37,973 nucleotides of DNA, from the NCBI GenBank assembly GCA_018701395.1, contig JABIWU010000086.1:1-37973 (forward strand), read 5' to 3'. Position numbers and translations under genes: made by a program. The DNA is from Phycisphaerae bacterium. Its GTDB lineage: Bacteria; Planctomycetota; Phycisphaerae; Phycisphaerales; SM1A02. Below, one piece after another: positions 16,350 to 24,586 of this stretch; within the stretch, counting starts at the first letter, position 1; each line of letters starts with the position of its first letter. The notes beneath the pieces are model-generated. The model searched no databases and was not told where the DNA came from. It worked only from the letters and a program-made list of their open reading frames with translations.

Positions 16350-16586
16350 TTAATTGAATCGAGCGATTCGAGGCGGTGGAATTTCACCTAAATCATTACG
16401 ATCAAACGATGAAGCGCCTTCATTTTCTTTCTTGATGGCTTCGTACACTTCTTTTCTGTGTACGGGCACCGTCGATGGTGCTTTAATTCCAATTCGAACT
16501 TTATCCCCTCGAATGTCTACAACGGTTAACTCAATATTGTCACCAATCATAATCGTCTCGTCTTTATGGCGTGATAGCACTAACAT
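16350..16586 (-). CDS. csrA: Carbon storage / translational regulator CsrA
   Basis: The 78-residue protein matches CsrA closely: MLVLSRHKDETIMIGDNIELTVVDIRGDKVRIGIKAP, followed by VPVHRKEVYEAIKKEN and a short variable tail. The dimer binds GGA motifs in mRNA leaders, often in hairpin loops at the ribosome site, and blocks or protects the message. The Leu4 and Arg44-equivalent RNA contacts (VLSR and VHRKEVY) are present. It follows fliW by 77 bases, the common arrangement in which FliW binds CsrA and relieves repression of flagellin. Its own ribosome site (GAGGAAGGATT) holds two GGA motifs, and a hairpin with GGA in the loop lies just upstream, so self-repression is likely. Confidence 0.97.
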   Translation of the reverse strand: MLVLSRHKDETIMIGDNIELTVVDIRGDKVRIGIKAPSTVPVHRKEVYEAIKKENEGASSFDRNDLGEIPPPRIARFN

Positions 16587-16594
16587 AATAAGAA

Positions 16595-16648
16595 TCCTTC
16601 CTCAAGGTTCGCCGCAACAACGGCATGTTCACCCTTCCCTGAGTGAAC
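16595..16648 (-). promoter_or_regulatory. csrA: Candidate CsrA-binding sites in the csrA leader
   Basis: On the minus strand the hairpin GTTCAC/GTGAAC (16627-16648) has a ten-base loop with a GGA (complement of 16636-16638). The csrA ribosome site then holds two more GGA motifs (16599-16601 and 16595-16597). Paired GGA sites with one over the ribosome site are the known mode of CsrA autoregulation. Occupancy here is inferred. Confidence 0.5.
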
Positions 16649-16663
16649 AGTAAAATAAAAAAA

Positions 16664-17107
16664 TTAAGCAGTAAGTCTTTCTTGCGAAGTTAAACGAACG
16701 ATTTCATGTCTCGTTGTCCAGCGTTTATCCGCCAGAACCAGTTGCATCGCATGGTGATTACCAAGATTGACAATGATTGGACCCTGCAAATTAACAGTTA
16801 GAGTTTGGTCATATTTATTCACAATGACAAACGTCTGTGCTGTCTCAAGTGTCTGAAGTGAAAGCTCTTCCATCTGTTCTTTGCGAACTGTAGCCTGATA
16901 ATCTGGAACCCAGGTCGCTGGGTCAGTTACTACGAAAGCAAGTTCTGGTGCTTCAGTAGATTGCAACCAGAAAAACAAACCATCATCGTCTGGCTGAAGT
17001 AATGCGTATTGCGTATAACTGGAGAACCCTAAGAGCCCAGAAGGGAATTCTAGAATTCGGTTGTCATCAACTTCGACTGTACCGAATCGAGTGGTTTGTA
17101 CCTGCAT
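16664..17107 (-). CDS. fliW: Flagellar assembly factor FliW
   Basis: The 147-residue protein has the FliW pattern: TRFGTVEVDDNRILEFPSGLLGF at the N terminus, ALLQPDDDGLFFWLQSTEAPELAFVVTDP in the middle, and VNLQGPIIVNLGNHHAMQLVL towards the end. FliW binds both flagellin and CsrA; when flagellin is exported, free FliW sequesters CsrA and allows flagellin synthesis. The gene directly precedes csrA, and its message leader carries several GGA motifs. An AAAAGGAT ribosome site lies about eleven bases before the ATG. This pair implies a flagellated organism, although no structural flagellar gene is in the window. Confidence 0.95.
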   Translation of the reverse strand: MQVQTTRFGTVEVDDNRILEFPSGLLGFSSYTQYALLQPDDDGLFFWLQSTEAPELAFVVTDPATWVPDYQATVRKEQMEELSLQTLETAQTFVIVNKYDQTLTVNLQGPIIVNLGNHHAMQLVLADKRWTTRHEIVRLTSQERLTA

Positions 17108-17118
17108 GCGAATCTTAA

Positions 17119-17178
17119 TCCTTTTGTGGTTCTGTGCATCCTTCGGCGTCCCACTCCATCAGTGGGCGACATCCTGTC
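17119..17178 (-). promoter_or_regulatory. fliW: fliW leader with candidate CsrA sites
   Basis: Reading towards fliW on the minus strand: hairpin GAC-AGGAT-GTC (17168-17178) with GGA in its loop inside ACAGGATGT, close to the CsrA consensus core; hairpin CCCACT-GATGG-AGTGGG (17150-17166), in which GGA spans loop and stem; GGA at 17139-17141; and GGA inside the ribosome site (17119-17121). This density suggests that CsrA regulates the fliW-csrA transcript. Confidence 0.5.
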
Positions 17179-17310
17179 CGAGGCCAAATCGATAGAAACC
17201 ACACTATCAATTTATTCCGCAAAAAAAAACGCGGACGGAATGCCATCGGCAAGTTAGGGTGTTCTTCGATAATCTCAGTTGGCACAATTAGTTAAGTCCG
17301 GTAATATCGA

Positions 17311-18015
17311 TTATCCACGTAGCATAAAAATTAAAATTCCAATTAAAATAAGAGCGATGATGAGCAAAATGGACAGAGCAAGTACTCTTCGTTTCCCTTG
17401 TTCAAGGCGACGCTGAAGCGATCTAAATTGGGGAGAGCCAACTGACTCTTCCGCAGACTCTTCTGCTTGATTACTTTTCACAGATTCAGGCACTTGCTGC
17501 ACCTGGGCTTTAGGAGGCAAGGTTAGCGGGGTTGATTGCGTGTCAAAAATTTCAGCATCTGACAAGAATGATGACATACCACTTGCCTCACCTTTTGGAG
17601 GTACGCCAAGTTCTAAGCCCAAATTATTTCGATCTATAAATTTCAAAAATTGAGCATTACAACCATCGCACGTTCGGTCATCTGGGCTAACGTGCTCACC
17701 GCAATTATGGCAGCGGCCAAGTAAATGAGCTAGTCCTTTTACCCGTCTGGCGACTTTCCAAAGTTGGCGGGTAGTTGGGCCACGAACGATTGTTTGAAGG
17801 GTGATTTTGCCTGATAATGCCAATTCAGCAAGATTATCGTAGGTAATACCAGGCCGAAATGTTAATTCTTCTTTACGAACCCACCACGGTCCGATTGCGC
17901 CTTCTGCAAGCAACAATCCGTTCGTATCTAAAAGGGTCGAACAAACGCGACACACTTTTATTTCGGGTTGAGTTTCCCCACAGATGGGGCAGACGAGTAT
18001 CCTTTGCTTTGCCAT
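17311..18015 (-). CDS. Zinc-ribbon, tail-anchored membrane protein of unknown function
   Basis: 234 residues from ATG 18015. The N terminus holds four Cys as CPIC and CRVC (9, 12, 22, 25), a likely zinc ribbon. A segment around GPWWVRKEELTFRPGITYDNLAELALSGKITLQTIVRGPTTRQLWKVARRV (~42-92) resembles GYF_2-type domains. A second four-Cys ribbon follows (CHNC and CDGC, 102-119). Residues ~140-205 are acidic and low complexity. A single hydrophobic helix (~213-231) ends near the C terminus, giving a tail-anchored topology with the zinc domains in the cytoplasm. In-frame starts at 18030 (ATG) and 18042 (TTG, preceded by AGGA) are possible. The chosen ATG shares its bases with the divergent start at 18014. 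Function is unknown; a protein-binding adaptor is one guess. Confidence 0.75.
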   Translation of the reverse strand: MAKQRILVCPICGETQPEIKVCRVCSTLLDTNGLLLAEGAIGPWWVRKEELTFRPGITYDNLAELALSGKITLQTIVRGPTTRQLWKVARRVKGLAHLLGRCHNCGEHVSPDDRTCDGCNAQFLKFIDRNNLGLELGVPPKGEASGMSSFLSDAEIFDTQSTPLTLPPKAQVQQVPESVKSNQAEESAEESVGSPQFRSLQRRLEQGKRRVLALSILLIIALILIGILIFMLRG

Positions 18016-18952
18016 GATAGTAAAGACCATTGTACAGTCCAAAATATTCCTGCTACCCCTCCTTTTAATCTTTTCAGTTGGCTGCTCAGAACGGACTGAA
18101 ACTCTACGACACGAGCCAAAGCCAACTCTTCAGCAGAAATCTGCGATTGTTGCTCTTGTTGGCAAAAATACAATTAGGCGAAATGACCTCTGGCCAGCGT
18201 TAATTGAGTTAGCGGGCGAAGAAGCGATTGAAGATGCGATACATCACCTTCTACTTACCGAGGAACTCAAAAAAGTCTCTATTGCAATTACCGCTAGCGA
18301 CATAGAAAATGAAAAAAAATTACTTTGGGGAGCCGCGCCTTCGGTAGATAAAATTGTATTTGAAGAAATGCTACATGCAAAAGGGCTAGGCACTTTCAGA
18401 CAAAAGCGACTCCTTTGGAGGAATGCTGCACTACGAAAATTGATTGCTAGTGAAGTTAATGTAACCCCTCAAGCCATCGCGAGAATGTATGAAATTGTGT
18501 ACGGACCAACTTTTCCAGCGAAAATTATAGTTTGCACTTCTCTAGATGAATCGAACGACGTATATGCAAAATTGAATGATGGCGCAAATTTCTCAACCGT
18601 AGCAATTAAGTATTCCATTGACCCAAGTGCTCCTCAAGGTGGTGTTGTCAATCCAATTTCACCAGCTGATCCAATTTGGCCAGCACCAATTCGTGAAGCA
18701 ATTATAACTATAGAGAGCAACGCTTTTTCTAAACCAATTTTTATTGGCGACAGATGGGTGATTGTACTTCGTTCAGGTGAAGCAACTCCCTACGCGTATG
18801 CATTTGAAGAAGTTGAGAAAGAAATAATCACCCTTGCAACTCTTGCGCAAGAAAGATTTTTGATGAAGGAAAAATTAGATAGTTTACGAGAACAAATTTC
18901 ACCAAACTATTTTGACAAAGATCTACAACGAGTTTTAGGTTCTGAATTTTAA
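18014..18952 (+). CDS. Parvulin-type (PpiC/SurA-like) peptidyl-prolyl isomerase lipoprotein
   Basis: 312 residues from ATG 18014. The N terminus is a lipoprotein signal: MIVKTIVQSK, a hydrophobic core, and the lipobox FSVGC with lipidated Cys24. A helical N-terminal domain (~50-165) resembles SurA/PrsA chaperones. Residues ~175-265 fit a parvulin domain: FPAKIIVCTSLDESNDVYAKLNDGANFSTVAIKYSIDPSAPQGGVVNPISPADPIWPAPIREAI, with the family patterns F..A..YS.D.....GG and the closing GDRWVIVLRSGE. It would assist folding of exported or outer-membrane proteins in the periplasm. Ahead of the LPS-export permeases (convergent) this fits an envelope context. The longer frame from 17984 is less likely because it would place extra residues before the signal. 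The stop overlaps the convergent permease gene by four bases. Confidence 0.8.
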   Translation: MIVKTIVQSKIFLLPLLLIFSVGCSERTETLRHEPKPTLQQKSAIVALVGKNTIRRNDLWPALIELAGEEAIEDAIHHLLLTEELKKVSIAITASDIENEKKLLWGAAPSVDKIVFEEMLHAKGLGTFRQKRLLWRNAALRKLIASEVNVTPQAIARMYEIVYGPTFPAKIIVCTSLDESNDVYAKLNDGANFSTVAIKYSIDPSAPQGGVVNPISPADPIWPAPIREAIITIESNAFSKPIFIGDRWVIVLRSGEATPYAYAFEEVEKEIITLATLAQERFLMKEKLDSLREQISPNYFDKDLQRVLGSEF

Positions 18953-20076
18953 GTTTTAATAGTAACAATACGTAAAATTGCAATTGGCATCAGTATTATT
19001 GCGGGAAGAAACACACTGACAACCGCTGGAAATCCAGCAATCGGCATCAGCATCACTACAGAGCCACCTAACATAATTGTCAAACCAACTCCACCGCAAA
19101 TAATTGCTTGACGAGAAAGTACGACCGTTTCTCTTGTAATGAACAAGGGAATAACAATTGCCATCGCCAATAAATTAAGCGCAATTGAAGCAAATCTTGA
19201 ATACCAATGCCGGCGCAACAACGGCGAGTCGAAACCACCTGATGCATCGAGCATACTATTCAGTTGTGACATTCCAAGCATGCCGATGTATTGACCGTAC
19301 CGATGCAGTGTCAAGATATGCGGCGACAACTCAGTGTCAAAATAATCAACTTGAACTGGCTGCAAGATGATTGCCTGCCCACTCTCTTCATCAAACTCAA
19401 TGTCGACCGAACGACCACTTTTTAAAAACCACCCAGCGTTCGTTGTTGAATCCCAATTTGCTGATTCAGCTTGAATTTGTTGAATCATTCTCCCTGATAC
19501 ATCCCTTCTTAAAAAAGATGGTTCCGTCAGAACGTCTGTGTCTGGATTAAAGGAAACTGCTAACAATAATGCTCCGCTTTGATCTGGGGTAAATGGAATT
19601 GGAAATGATGCTGCAGATTTTTCGCCGGCTTCGCCATACCCTCTAAGTAATAAAGGCGCAACTTTTGGCAACATATATTCTTGGTTAAGTAGTGCCGTAG
19701 CACTTATCCCAACCATGACAAACAAAAATGGAAATGCAATTTTTCTAAGACTAATTCCAGCTGCCATTAAAGCGACAAACTCTCGTGAGCGAAGCATATT
19801 TGCAGTGGTAAAGGCCATCGCGCCTATTGCGATAGCTCCATGAAGAAAACCAAACACTTCAAACAAGCGCGGTCCTTCATAACCGATTGAAACTTTCACA
19901 ATCGCAATCAATTTCATTATGAATCCACTGTCCTTCGAGATTCGGGAAGCGATTGTCACAAATTCATCCAAATTAACGATGATATCGATTGTTGCGCCAA
20001 GCAAATAAAACAGCGTGAAAAGGACAACAAAGTTGAATATCATTCTTTTAATGATGTACCTTGTTAACCGATTCAT
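18949..20076 (-). CDS. lptG: LptF/LptG-family permease, LptG-like
   Basis: A YjgP/YjgQ-family permease of 375 residues. Members form the membrane part of the LptBFG ABC transporter, which extracts lipopolysaccharide from the inner membrane. The sequence starts LTRYIIKRMIFNFVVLFTLFYLLGATIDII, typical of the first membrane helix, with two further helices (~75-95, ~105-125) and the cytoplasmic coupling segment MLRSREFVALMAAGISLRKIAFPFL. A periplasmic beta-jellyroll-like domain (~135-270) is followed by three C-terminal helices. Size is normal for LptG (about 360). Its ATG overlaps the stop of the longer partner gene by one base (TAATG), so the two are coupled. The ATPase LptB is not in the window. 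Assignment of F versus G rests on gene order and size only. Confidence 0.88.
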   Translation of the reverse strand: MNRLTRYIIKRMIFNFVVLFTLFYLLGATIDIIVNLDEFVTIASRISKDSGFIMKLIAIVKVSIGYEGPRLFEVFGFLHGAIAIGAMAFTTANMLRSREFVALMAAGISLRKIAFPFLFVMVGISATALLNQEYMLPKVAPLLLRGYGEAGEKSAASFPIPFTPDQSGALLLAVSFNPDTDVLTEPSFLRRDVSGRMIQQIQAESANWDSTTNAGWFLKSGRSVDIEFDEESGQAIILQPVQVDYFDTELSPHILTLHRYGQYIGMLGMSQLNSMLDASGGFDSPLLRRHWYSRFASIALNLLAMAIVIPLFITRETVVLSRQAIICGGVGLTIMLGGSVVMLMPIAGFPAVVSVFLPAIILMPIAILRIVTIKT

Positions 20077-21671
20077 TATGTTTGACGCAACCTATTCCAA
20101 TGAAAAATAATGAATACAACAAGACCGATATTACCAATCCACATCAAAGTAAACCCAGAAAAATATTCTCCACCCCTGACCATTTGACCGCCTGAAAAGA
20201 TAAGTAACAAACCAACGACTGCAGGAACAAAGACCTTTGCATACACACCCAATGGCATGACCTGTGGATATCTAACCGCAAGCAAACTTCCCAGAAGAAT
20301 GACTAGCATCGGGAATATGCTGACAGCCCATCGCTGTCCGATTCTTCCCGTGATATTATCATTCATTGAGATGATGCTCATTCGTAGAGCAGTTGCTGCC
20401 TTTGCGACATCCTTCTCGTCTCTGGCATCTGCGATTGCCAATAGTTCTGTGTACGAGGAATCATCCATTTTACCAATTGCAACGTCAACCACTTGAAGAG
20501 ATGGAATGACAAGTTCGCCACGAACATTCTCTCCTACTTTTCCAAAACCAACTATTACATCTTTAAGTTGTAATGTGACAGCTTCCACTTCACCCGTTTC
20601 TAATTGGTCAACTAGAAAAGTTGCAGACTTTGGAACGAGTGTGCTTGATTCACCAGTAGCACGAATCGATTCAATAGTAATAGGCGGAATAAATCGACCA
20701 TTTAAAATTGCATTGGCTTGAATAATAAACCGTCTTCCACCTGGTACCGTTACGCATTCGATTTGATTTGTTACTTCAAATTGTTCTTGTAAGGAATCTA
20801 AAAACTCGCGTCGTTTAATGTTGCTTCTTAACCCACTGATTGAATTTTCGACTTTTGGATATTTTGCAGGTTGCGTTCTTAGTTTTATTAATTCGCCCAA
20901 TGTAAGTGAAGAAAGTCTCTTCTTTGAAATGGACTGTAATTCAATCGCTTGTGTCAATCTACCTTCGCGGGCGCCACGAAGAATGCCAGCATTGCCCTCT
21001 CCGCGAGTCCATTGCGTTGCATTTCGAGTTCCAACATACATTGAAGTCTGATTATCCACGCGCTGCACATCAATGATTGCAGCCGAAGCTGTCAAGTACA
21101 TTTTTGCTCGACCATCTTTACTCATTCTTGCAACAGCAACTTGTTCTAATGCCATGCGCTCATCATCGTTATTTGTATCAAGATAAATATCTTCCGCCCA
21201 AATCATTAAATCGCCCTGCACAAATGGCGTGTGTTGTTTAATTGAATTAGTCATAAGCCGTGGCAAGTCAGTGGACATTGCATCAGCCATTTTCCCGATA
21301 AAAGTTGGAATAATAGATTGCGTTAAAATGACAACTGAAATTGTCAACGCCAAACCGAATGCTACCATTGGTGCTAATAATCGAATATACGATTGCCCAC
21401 TCACCGACATCGCAATAAATTCATTGTCCTGCGCCATTCTGTGCAAACTAATAGTTACAGCAAATGCCCCTGCAAATGGAATTGCAAATTGCAACATAGG
21501 AATCATCGCAAGAGTCAAGTACCTAAAAGTATCCCAACCAGAGATAAGATTACCGCTAGACAACGGCTTGATAGCTGCGCCAAAAGCAATCACGATGACG
21601 AGAATCAACCCGGTCGTAATGAACTGACGAAGCACGTCTGTGAGCATGTATCTATAGAAGCGCCACGGCAT
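20076..21671 (-). CDS. lptF: LptF/LptG-family permease with enlarged periplasmic domain, LptF-like
   Basis: 531 residues, well above the usual ~360. Three N-terminal membrane helices (~15-35, ~50-75, ~95-115) include the coupling segment HRMAQDNEFIAMSVSGQSYIRLLAPMV, a hallmark of the family; three C-terminal helices lie at ~445-530. The region between (~125-440) is about 150 residues longer than usual, with added helical and charged stretches such as LSSLTLGELIKLRTQPAKYPK and ADARDEKDVAKAATALRM. LPS transport with LptG and LptB is the expected role. The extra length may contact a lineage-specific periplasmic bridge. CATAAT lies eight bases before the ATG with no ribosome site, a probable leaderless start. 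Confidence 0.86.
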   Translation of the reverse strand: MPWRFYRYMLTDVLRQFITTGLILVIVIAFGAAIKPLSSGNLISGWDTFRYLTLAMIPMLQFAIPFAGAFAVTISLHRMAQDNEFIAMSVSGQSYIRLLAPMVAFGLALTISVVILTQSIIPTFIGKMADAMSTDLPRLMTNSIKQHTPFVQGDLMIWAEDIYLDTNNDDERMALEQVAVARMSKDGRAKMYLTASAAIIDVQRVDNQTSMYVGTRNATQWTRGEGNAGILRGAREGRLTQAIELQSISKKRLSSLTLGELIKLRTQPAKYPKVENSISGLRSNIKRREFLDSLQEQFEVTNQIECVTVPGGRRFIIQANAILNGRFIPPITIESIRATGESSTLVPKSATFLVDQLETGEVEAVTLQLKDVIVGFGKVGENVRGELVIPSLQVVDVAIGKMDDSSYTELLAIADARDEKDVAKAATALRMSIISMNDNITGRIGQRWAVSIFPMLVILLGSLLAVRYPQVMPLGVYAKVFVPAVVGLLLIFSGGQMVRGGEYFSGFTLMWIGNIGLVVFIIFHWNRLRQT

Positions 21672-21679
21672 GATTGGGC

Positions 21680-21685
21680 ATTATG
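21680..21685 (-). promoter_or_regulatory. lptF: -10 element abutting the lptF-like start
   Basis: CATAAT on the minus strand ends eight bases before ATG 21671, without a Shine-Dalgarno sequence. This is consistent with a leaderless lptF-lptG transcript. Confidence 0.4.
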
Positions 21686-21855
21686 GTCTCACGCCCCGAC
21701 ATTGCAACTGATTTGAGGAGCAACCTTCCCTTTTATAAAATATTGGAGGCATGCAGTGCAGTATGGCGTGTTGATTATTATCTTTTATCGGACCTTCTAT
21801 CTTGGTATGTTGGGCAATGTATCACTGTTGCGTCACTTCAATAGTGTGCGAAATA

Positions 21856-21873
21856 GAGAGATAGAGAGAGATA
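21856..21873 (+). repeat. Short purine GAGA/ATAG tract before the pseudopilin operon
   Basis: A run of tandem GA and GATA units lies ~30-45 bases before ATG 21901 in the 229-base spacer between the divergent lptF and pseudopilin operons. A TATAAA box (about 21735) lies further upstream. No clear ribosome site precedes the ATG. Confidence 0.4.
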
Positions 21874-21900
21874 CGACCTTAGGAATTCGATTGAATCTCT

Positions 21901-22374
21901 ATGCGTACCCGCAATTCACAATCAACGAGAAATCAATTGCAAGGAAACCGTGTTCGTCGCGGGATTGCCTTGCTTGAAGTCATGATTGCTGTTGGCATTT
22001 TGACATTTGTAGTTGCATCTATCACAAGTGCAATTGTTGCTGGGCAACAACAGAGCATGGAAGCAAGAAATAAAATAGTCGGCTCGGTTGCTGCAGAATC
22101 ACTTCTATCTCAGGTTACTCAGGAATCATGGGAATTAATCGATGCATGGCACGGTTATGTTGAAGAGGTTGGCACAATCACAGATCCCACTGGTGCTCCA
22201 ATCCACGGCGAATGGGAACGAATCGGAAGAAAAGTAACCGTCATCGAAGCCGAAGTACAAGTAACACCACTTGAAGTATTTATCGTGGGCAGAACTGTGA
22301 CCGTTTCTTCTTTTACAAAAGATGGGCGCATCCTTTCAACAATTGAACGCTTTGTGCCGGAGCCACAATCATGA
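21901..22374 (+). CDS. Minor pseudopilin, GspI/PilV-like
   Basis: 157 residues with a type IV prepilin signal: a long basic leader to Gly21, then IALLEVMIAVGILTFVVASITSAIV with Glu at +5. After the helix comes a small domain of ~110 residues with the short beta pattern of minor pseudopilins. The leader of about 20 residues is longer than usual; no other start is available. It opens a four-gene cluster in which each stop overlaps the next start as ATGA, giving the order I, J, K, H types. In type II secretion, I-J-K form the pseudopilus tip. Related sets prime type IV pili, and the window does not tell which. Confidence 0.82.
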   Translation: MRTRNSQSTRNQLQGNRVRRGIALLEVMIAVGILTFVVASITSAIVAGQQQSMEARNKIVGSVAAESLLSQVTQESWELIDAWHGYVEEVGTITDPTGAPIHGEWERIGRKVTVIEAEVQVTPLEVFIVGRTVTVSSFTKDGRILSTIERFVPEPQS

Positions 22375-22988
22375 ATCGACGTGGATTATCTTTACTTGAA
22401 ATGCTTCTCGCTATTGGAATTACATCAATCATCGGTGCAGCAATTGCTTCGATGATGGCAGCATCGACAAATGGTTTGGCATCCAAAAATGATAGCCGTC
22501 TATCAGCAATTCGATTGGCAACAACGCAAGCTCGACTTGGGGCTTATATCGCCCCGTCTATGTGCATCCTTGACAAGGGAACTTCACACTTCACTCTTTG
22601 GCTTGAAGATTCACGAGAAAGTAACACCGTTCATGTATCTGAGATTCGTTGGATTAGATTCAATGCAGAATTAAATATGCTCACAGTTGAGTTTGTGGAT
22701 TTTCCCGATACTTGGACGCAATCTATGATTGATGCAAGTGATATCGAATGCAACACATTGACTGATTATGAAAGTTTACTTTCGGCACTACGTATAGATG
22801 ATGTCATTAACTCTGTGAATCTCGTAGATGCAATGGACTCATGCAGTTTTTGGTTAAACGACTCAATTCCATTTGACGCAACACGAATTTGTATTCGTTT
22901 TTCCTTCAAATCTGACTACGGGGTAACAAGCGATTCAATAATCGATGAAACACTACGAATTCACCAGCCACCATCGGAGCAACAATGA
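22371..22988 (+). CDS. Minor pseudopilin, GspJ/PilW-like
   Basis: 205 residues. A very short basic leader (MNRRG) is cleaved after Gly5, followed by LSLLEMLLAIGITSIIGAAIASMMA with Glu at +5. The long C-terminal domain (~170 residues) with many acidic residues fits GspJ/PilW, usually the largest of the Glu5-containing minor pseudopilins. It overlaps its neighbours by four bases on each side and would join the I-type and K-type proteins in a tip complex. Confidence 0.82.
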   Translation: MNRRGLSLLEMLLAIGITSIIGAAIASMMAASTNGLASKNDSRLSAIRLATTQARLGAYIAPSMCILDKGTSHFTLWLEDSRESNTVHVSEIRWIRFNAELNMLTVEFVDFPDTWTQSMIDASDIECNTLTDYESLLSALRIDDVINSVNLVDAMDSCSFWLNDSIPFDATRICIRFSFKSDYGVTSDSIIDETLRIHQPPSEQQ

Positions 22989-24586
22989 CTCTAAACAACT
23001 TCAAAACTTCAAAACATAATCGGCGTGGAATTGCACTTATGTTAGTTATGGTTGCCATATTAGTAACTGGCACAATGGCTGTTGCATATTTCGGTTCACG
23101 TGACAATTCGATTGCAATAAGTTCAAACGTTGAGGCATCCGCTAGAGCAAGAGCAGTGGCTGAATCTGGTCTTGACCTAGCAATTGCAATTTTAGAAACA
23201 AATTCAGATTGGCGAACACAACACACTGCGGGTGTAATTCTTGATTCCTTTGCTTTTGGCGGTGGAGAAATTACATTAACCGTGTACGATTCAGAAACAG
23301 ATTTACCTCCAACAGAGACAACTAATAAAGTTTCTATTACAATCCTGTCGTCCGTTAACGGAATAGCTCAAACAACAGCTGCGACTGCTACCATCATTCC
23401 GTATGAGGAAGAATACGACGTTGATTACAGTGAATACGCAATATTTGCACAATCTGAAATAAACATCCAAGATGTTGCTTCCGTTCAACAATGGAGAGCA
23501 TCCCCACTTGCCGCCCAGCAAAGTCCATTGCAAATTGGAACGCTCGCCACTAACCCAATGGCCGTGCAAATTGACTCTTTGGGTCAACATTCAAATTTAT
23601 TTTTACATGCTCTTTCAAACGCATCGTCGATGGTGTCATCAACTATTTCAAGTTCTTTTGAACTTTCAAATGTAGCTCCGTTTCCAACTCCGCCTTTACC
23701 TCCAACACATAGCGACGAGATTACGTTTGTAAATGACGACAAGGATGATGATCATAAAAATCGTCGCAATGATAAAAATCGAGGAACATCCACAAACAAC
23801 TGGTATCGCTCGTTTGTAAAAGACAACGACAATAACTCCCATAGAAACAAAAAAAATCTATATCTAATCAATGGTGAATATGAAATTAATGAACTCTATT
23901 TAGATAATAGAGAACAACTAACAATTCAAGGTGATGTAACACTTACTATCAAAGATGATTTCGTGCTTAACAATACTTCAATCATTATTGAAAACGATGC
24001 AACACTTACATTGCATATTAATGGCGACGTAGATATTAATTCAAGTTACATAGGTAATGAAAACCACTCAGTAAATTCATGGAGTGACCCAAGTAGGATT
24101 CAAATCTTTGGTCATGATGATTCTGACTGGAATATTACTGGAGCAAGCACTATTAAGGGTGAAATTTATGCACCAGAATGTGAAGTTGAAATGAGCGGAA
24201 TCGCAACACTTTGCGGCAGAATTGCAGCTAACGAAGTCGCTCTAAGCGGTGCTTCGAGATTGCTCTACGACCAAACTCTTGACCATGGCGGTTTTGGCGA
24301 TGTAACTAGTTCTCTTTATGATGATACTGGAGCACTGCTCGATGGTATTCAACAACTCACTCGGCTTGACCCAATTTTGATTGATGCGCTGTATCAAATA
24401 GAAACTAGTTCAGAAAATAACCAGTTCCTAAATTGGCAAGATTGGTGGTCGACTCCAACTGAACGACCAAACGAAGTTGTCTATGCACTTCTGGTGTATG
24501 GTATAGATGCACACCGTTGGGAATCTCTTGCTAGAAATGCAAGGCGCGCACGCGATAGTACCTATGCATCGGTAATGGACCAATGA
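22985..24586 (+). CDS. GspK/PilX-like pseudopilin with added polymer-forming-type beta domain
   Basis: 533 residues. The prepilin-like start HNRRG-IALMLVMVAILVTGTMAVAYF has Leu, not Glu, at +5, as in GspK, which caps the pseudopilus. Next comes the family pattern ASARARAVAESGLDLAIAIL (~55-75). Residues ~240-290 form an Asp/Asn/Lys/Arg-rich linker. Residues ~290-430 look like a repetitive beta-solenoid (YLINGEYEINELYLDNREQLTIQGDVTLTIKDDFVLNN...SGIATLCGRIAANEVALSGASRL), like the DUF7305 or polymer-forming segments found in PilX-type proteins. A helical tail of ~90 residues follows. A large exposed tip domain could bind surfaces or substrates, which is inference. Both ends overlap neighbours by four bases. 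Confidence 0.75.
   Translation: MTLNNFKTSKHNRRGIALMLVMVAILVTGTMAVAYFGSRDNSIAISSNVEASARARAVAESGLDLAIAILETNSDWRTQHTAGVILDSFAFGGGEITLTVYDSETDLPPTETTNKVSITILSSVNGIAQTTAATATIIPYEEEYDVDYSEYAIFAQSEINIQDVASVQQWRASPLAAQQSPLQIGTLATNPMAVQIDSLGQHSNLFLHALSNASSMVSSTISSSFELSNVAPFPTPPLPPTHSDEITFVNDDKDDDHKNRRNDKNRGTSTNNWYRSFVKDNDNNSHRNKKNLYLINGEYEINELYLDNREQLTIQGDVTLTIKDDFVLNNTSIIIENDATLTLHINGDVDINSSYIGNENHSVNSWSDPSRIQIFGHDDSDWNITGASTIKGEIYAPECEVEMSGIATLCGRIAANEVALSGASRLLYDQTLDHGGFGDVTSSLYDDTGALLDGIQQLTRLDPILIDALYQIETSSENNQFLNWQDWWSTPTERPNEVVYALLVYGIDAHRWESLARNARRARDSTYASVMDQ

Noticed and set aside
17220-17246. Terminator-like TCCGC-A9-GCGGA hairpin behind the zinc-ribbon gene
   Set aside because: The homopolymer run lies in the loop rather than after the stem, so it is not a normal intrinsic terminator.
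17278-17292. TTGGCAC on the plus strand resembling a sigma-54 -24 box
   Set aside because: No TTGC at the -12 position, and it faces away from fliW and towards the 3' end of a minus-strand gene.
21756-21977. Possible 73-codon gene before the pseudopilin operon
   Set aside because: It has no ribosome site, overlaps the true pseudopilin start in another frame and shows no domain pattern.
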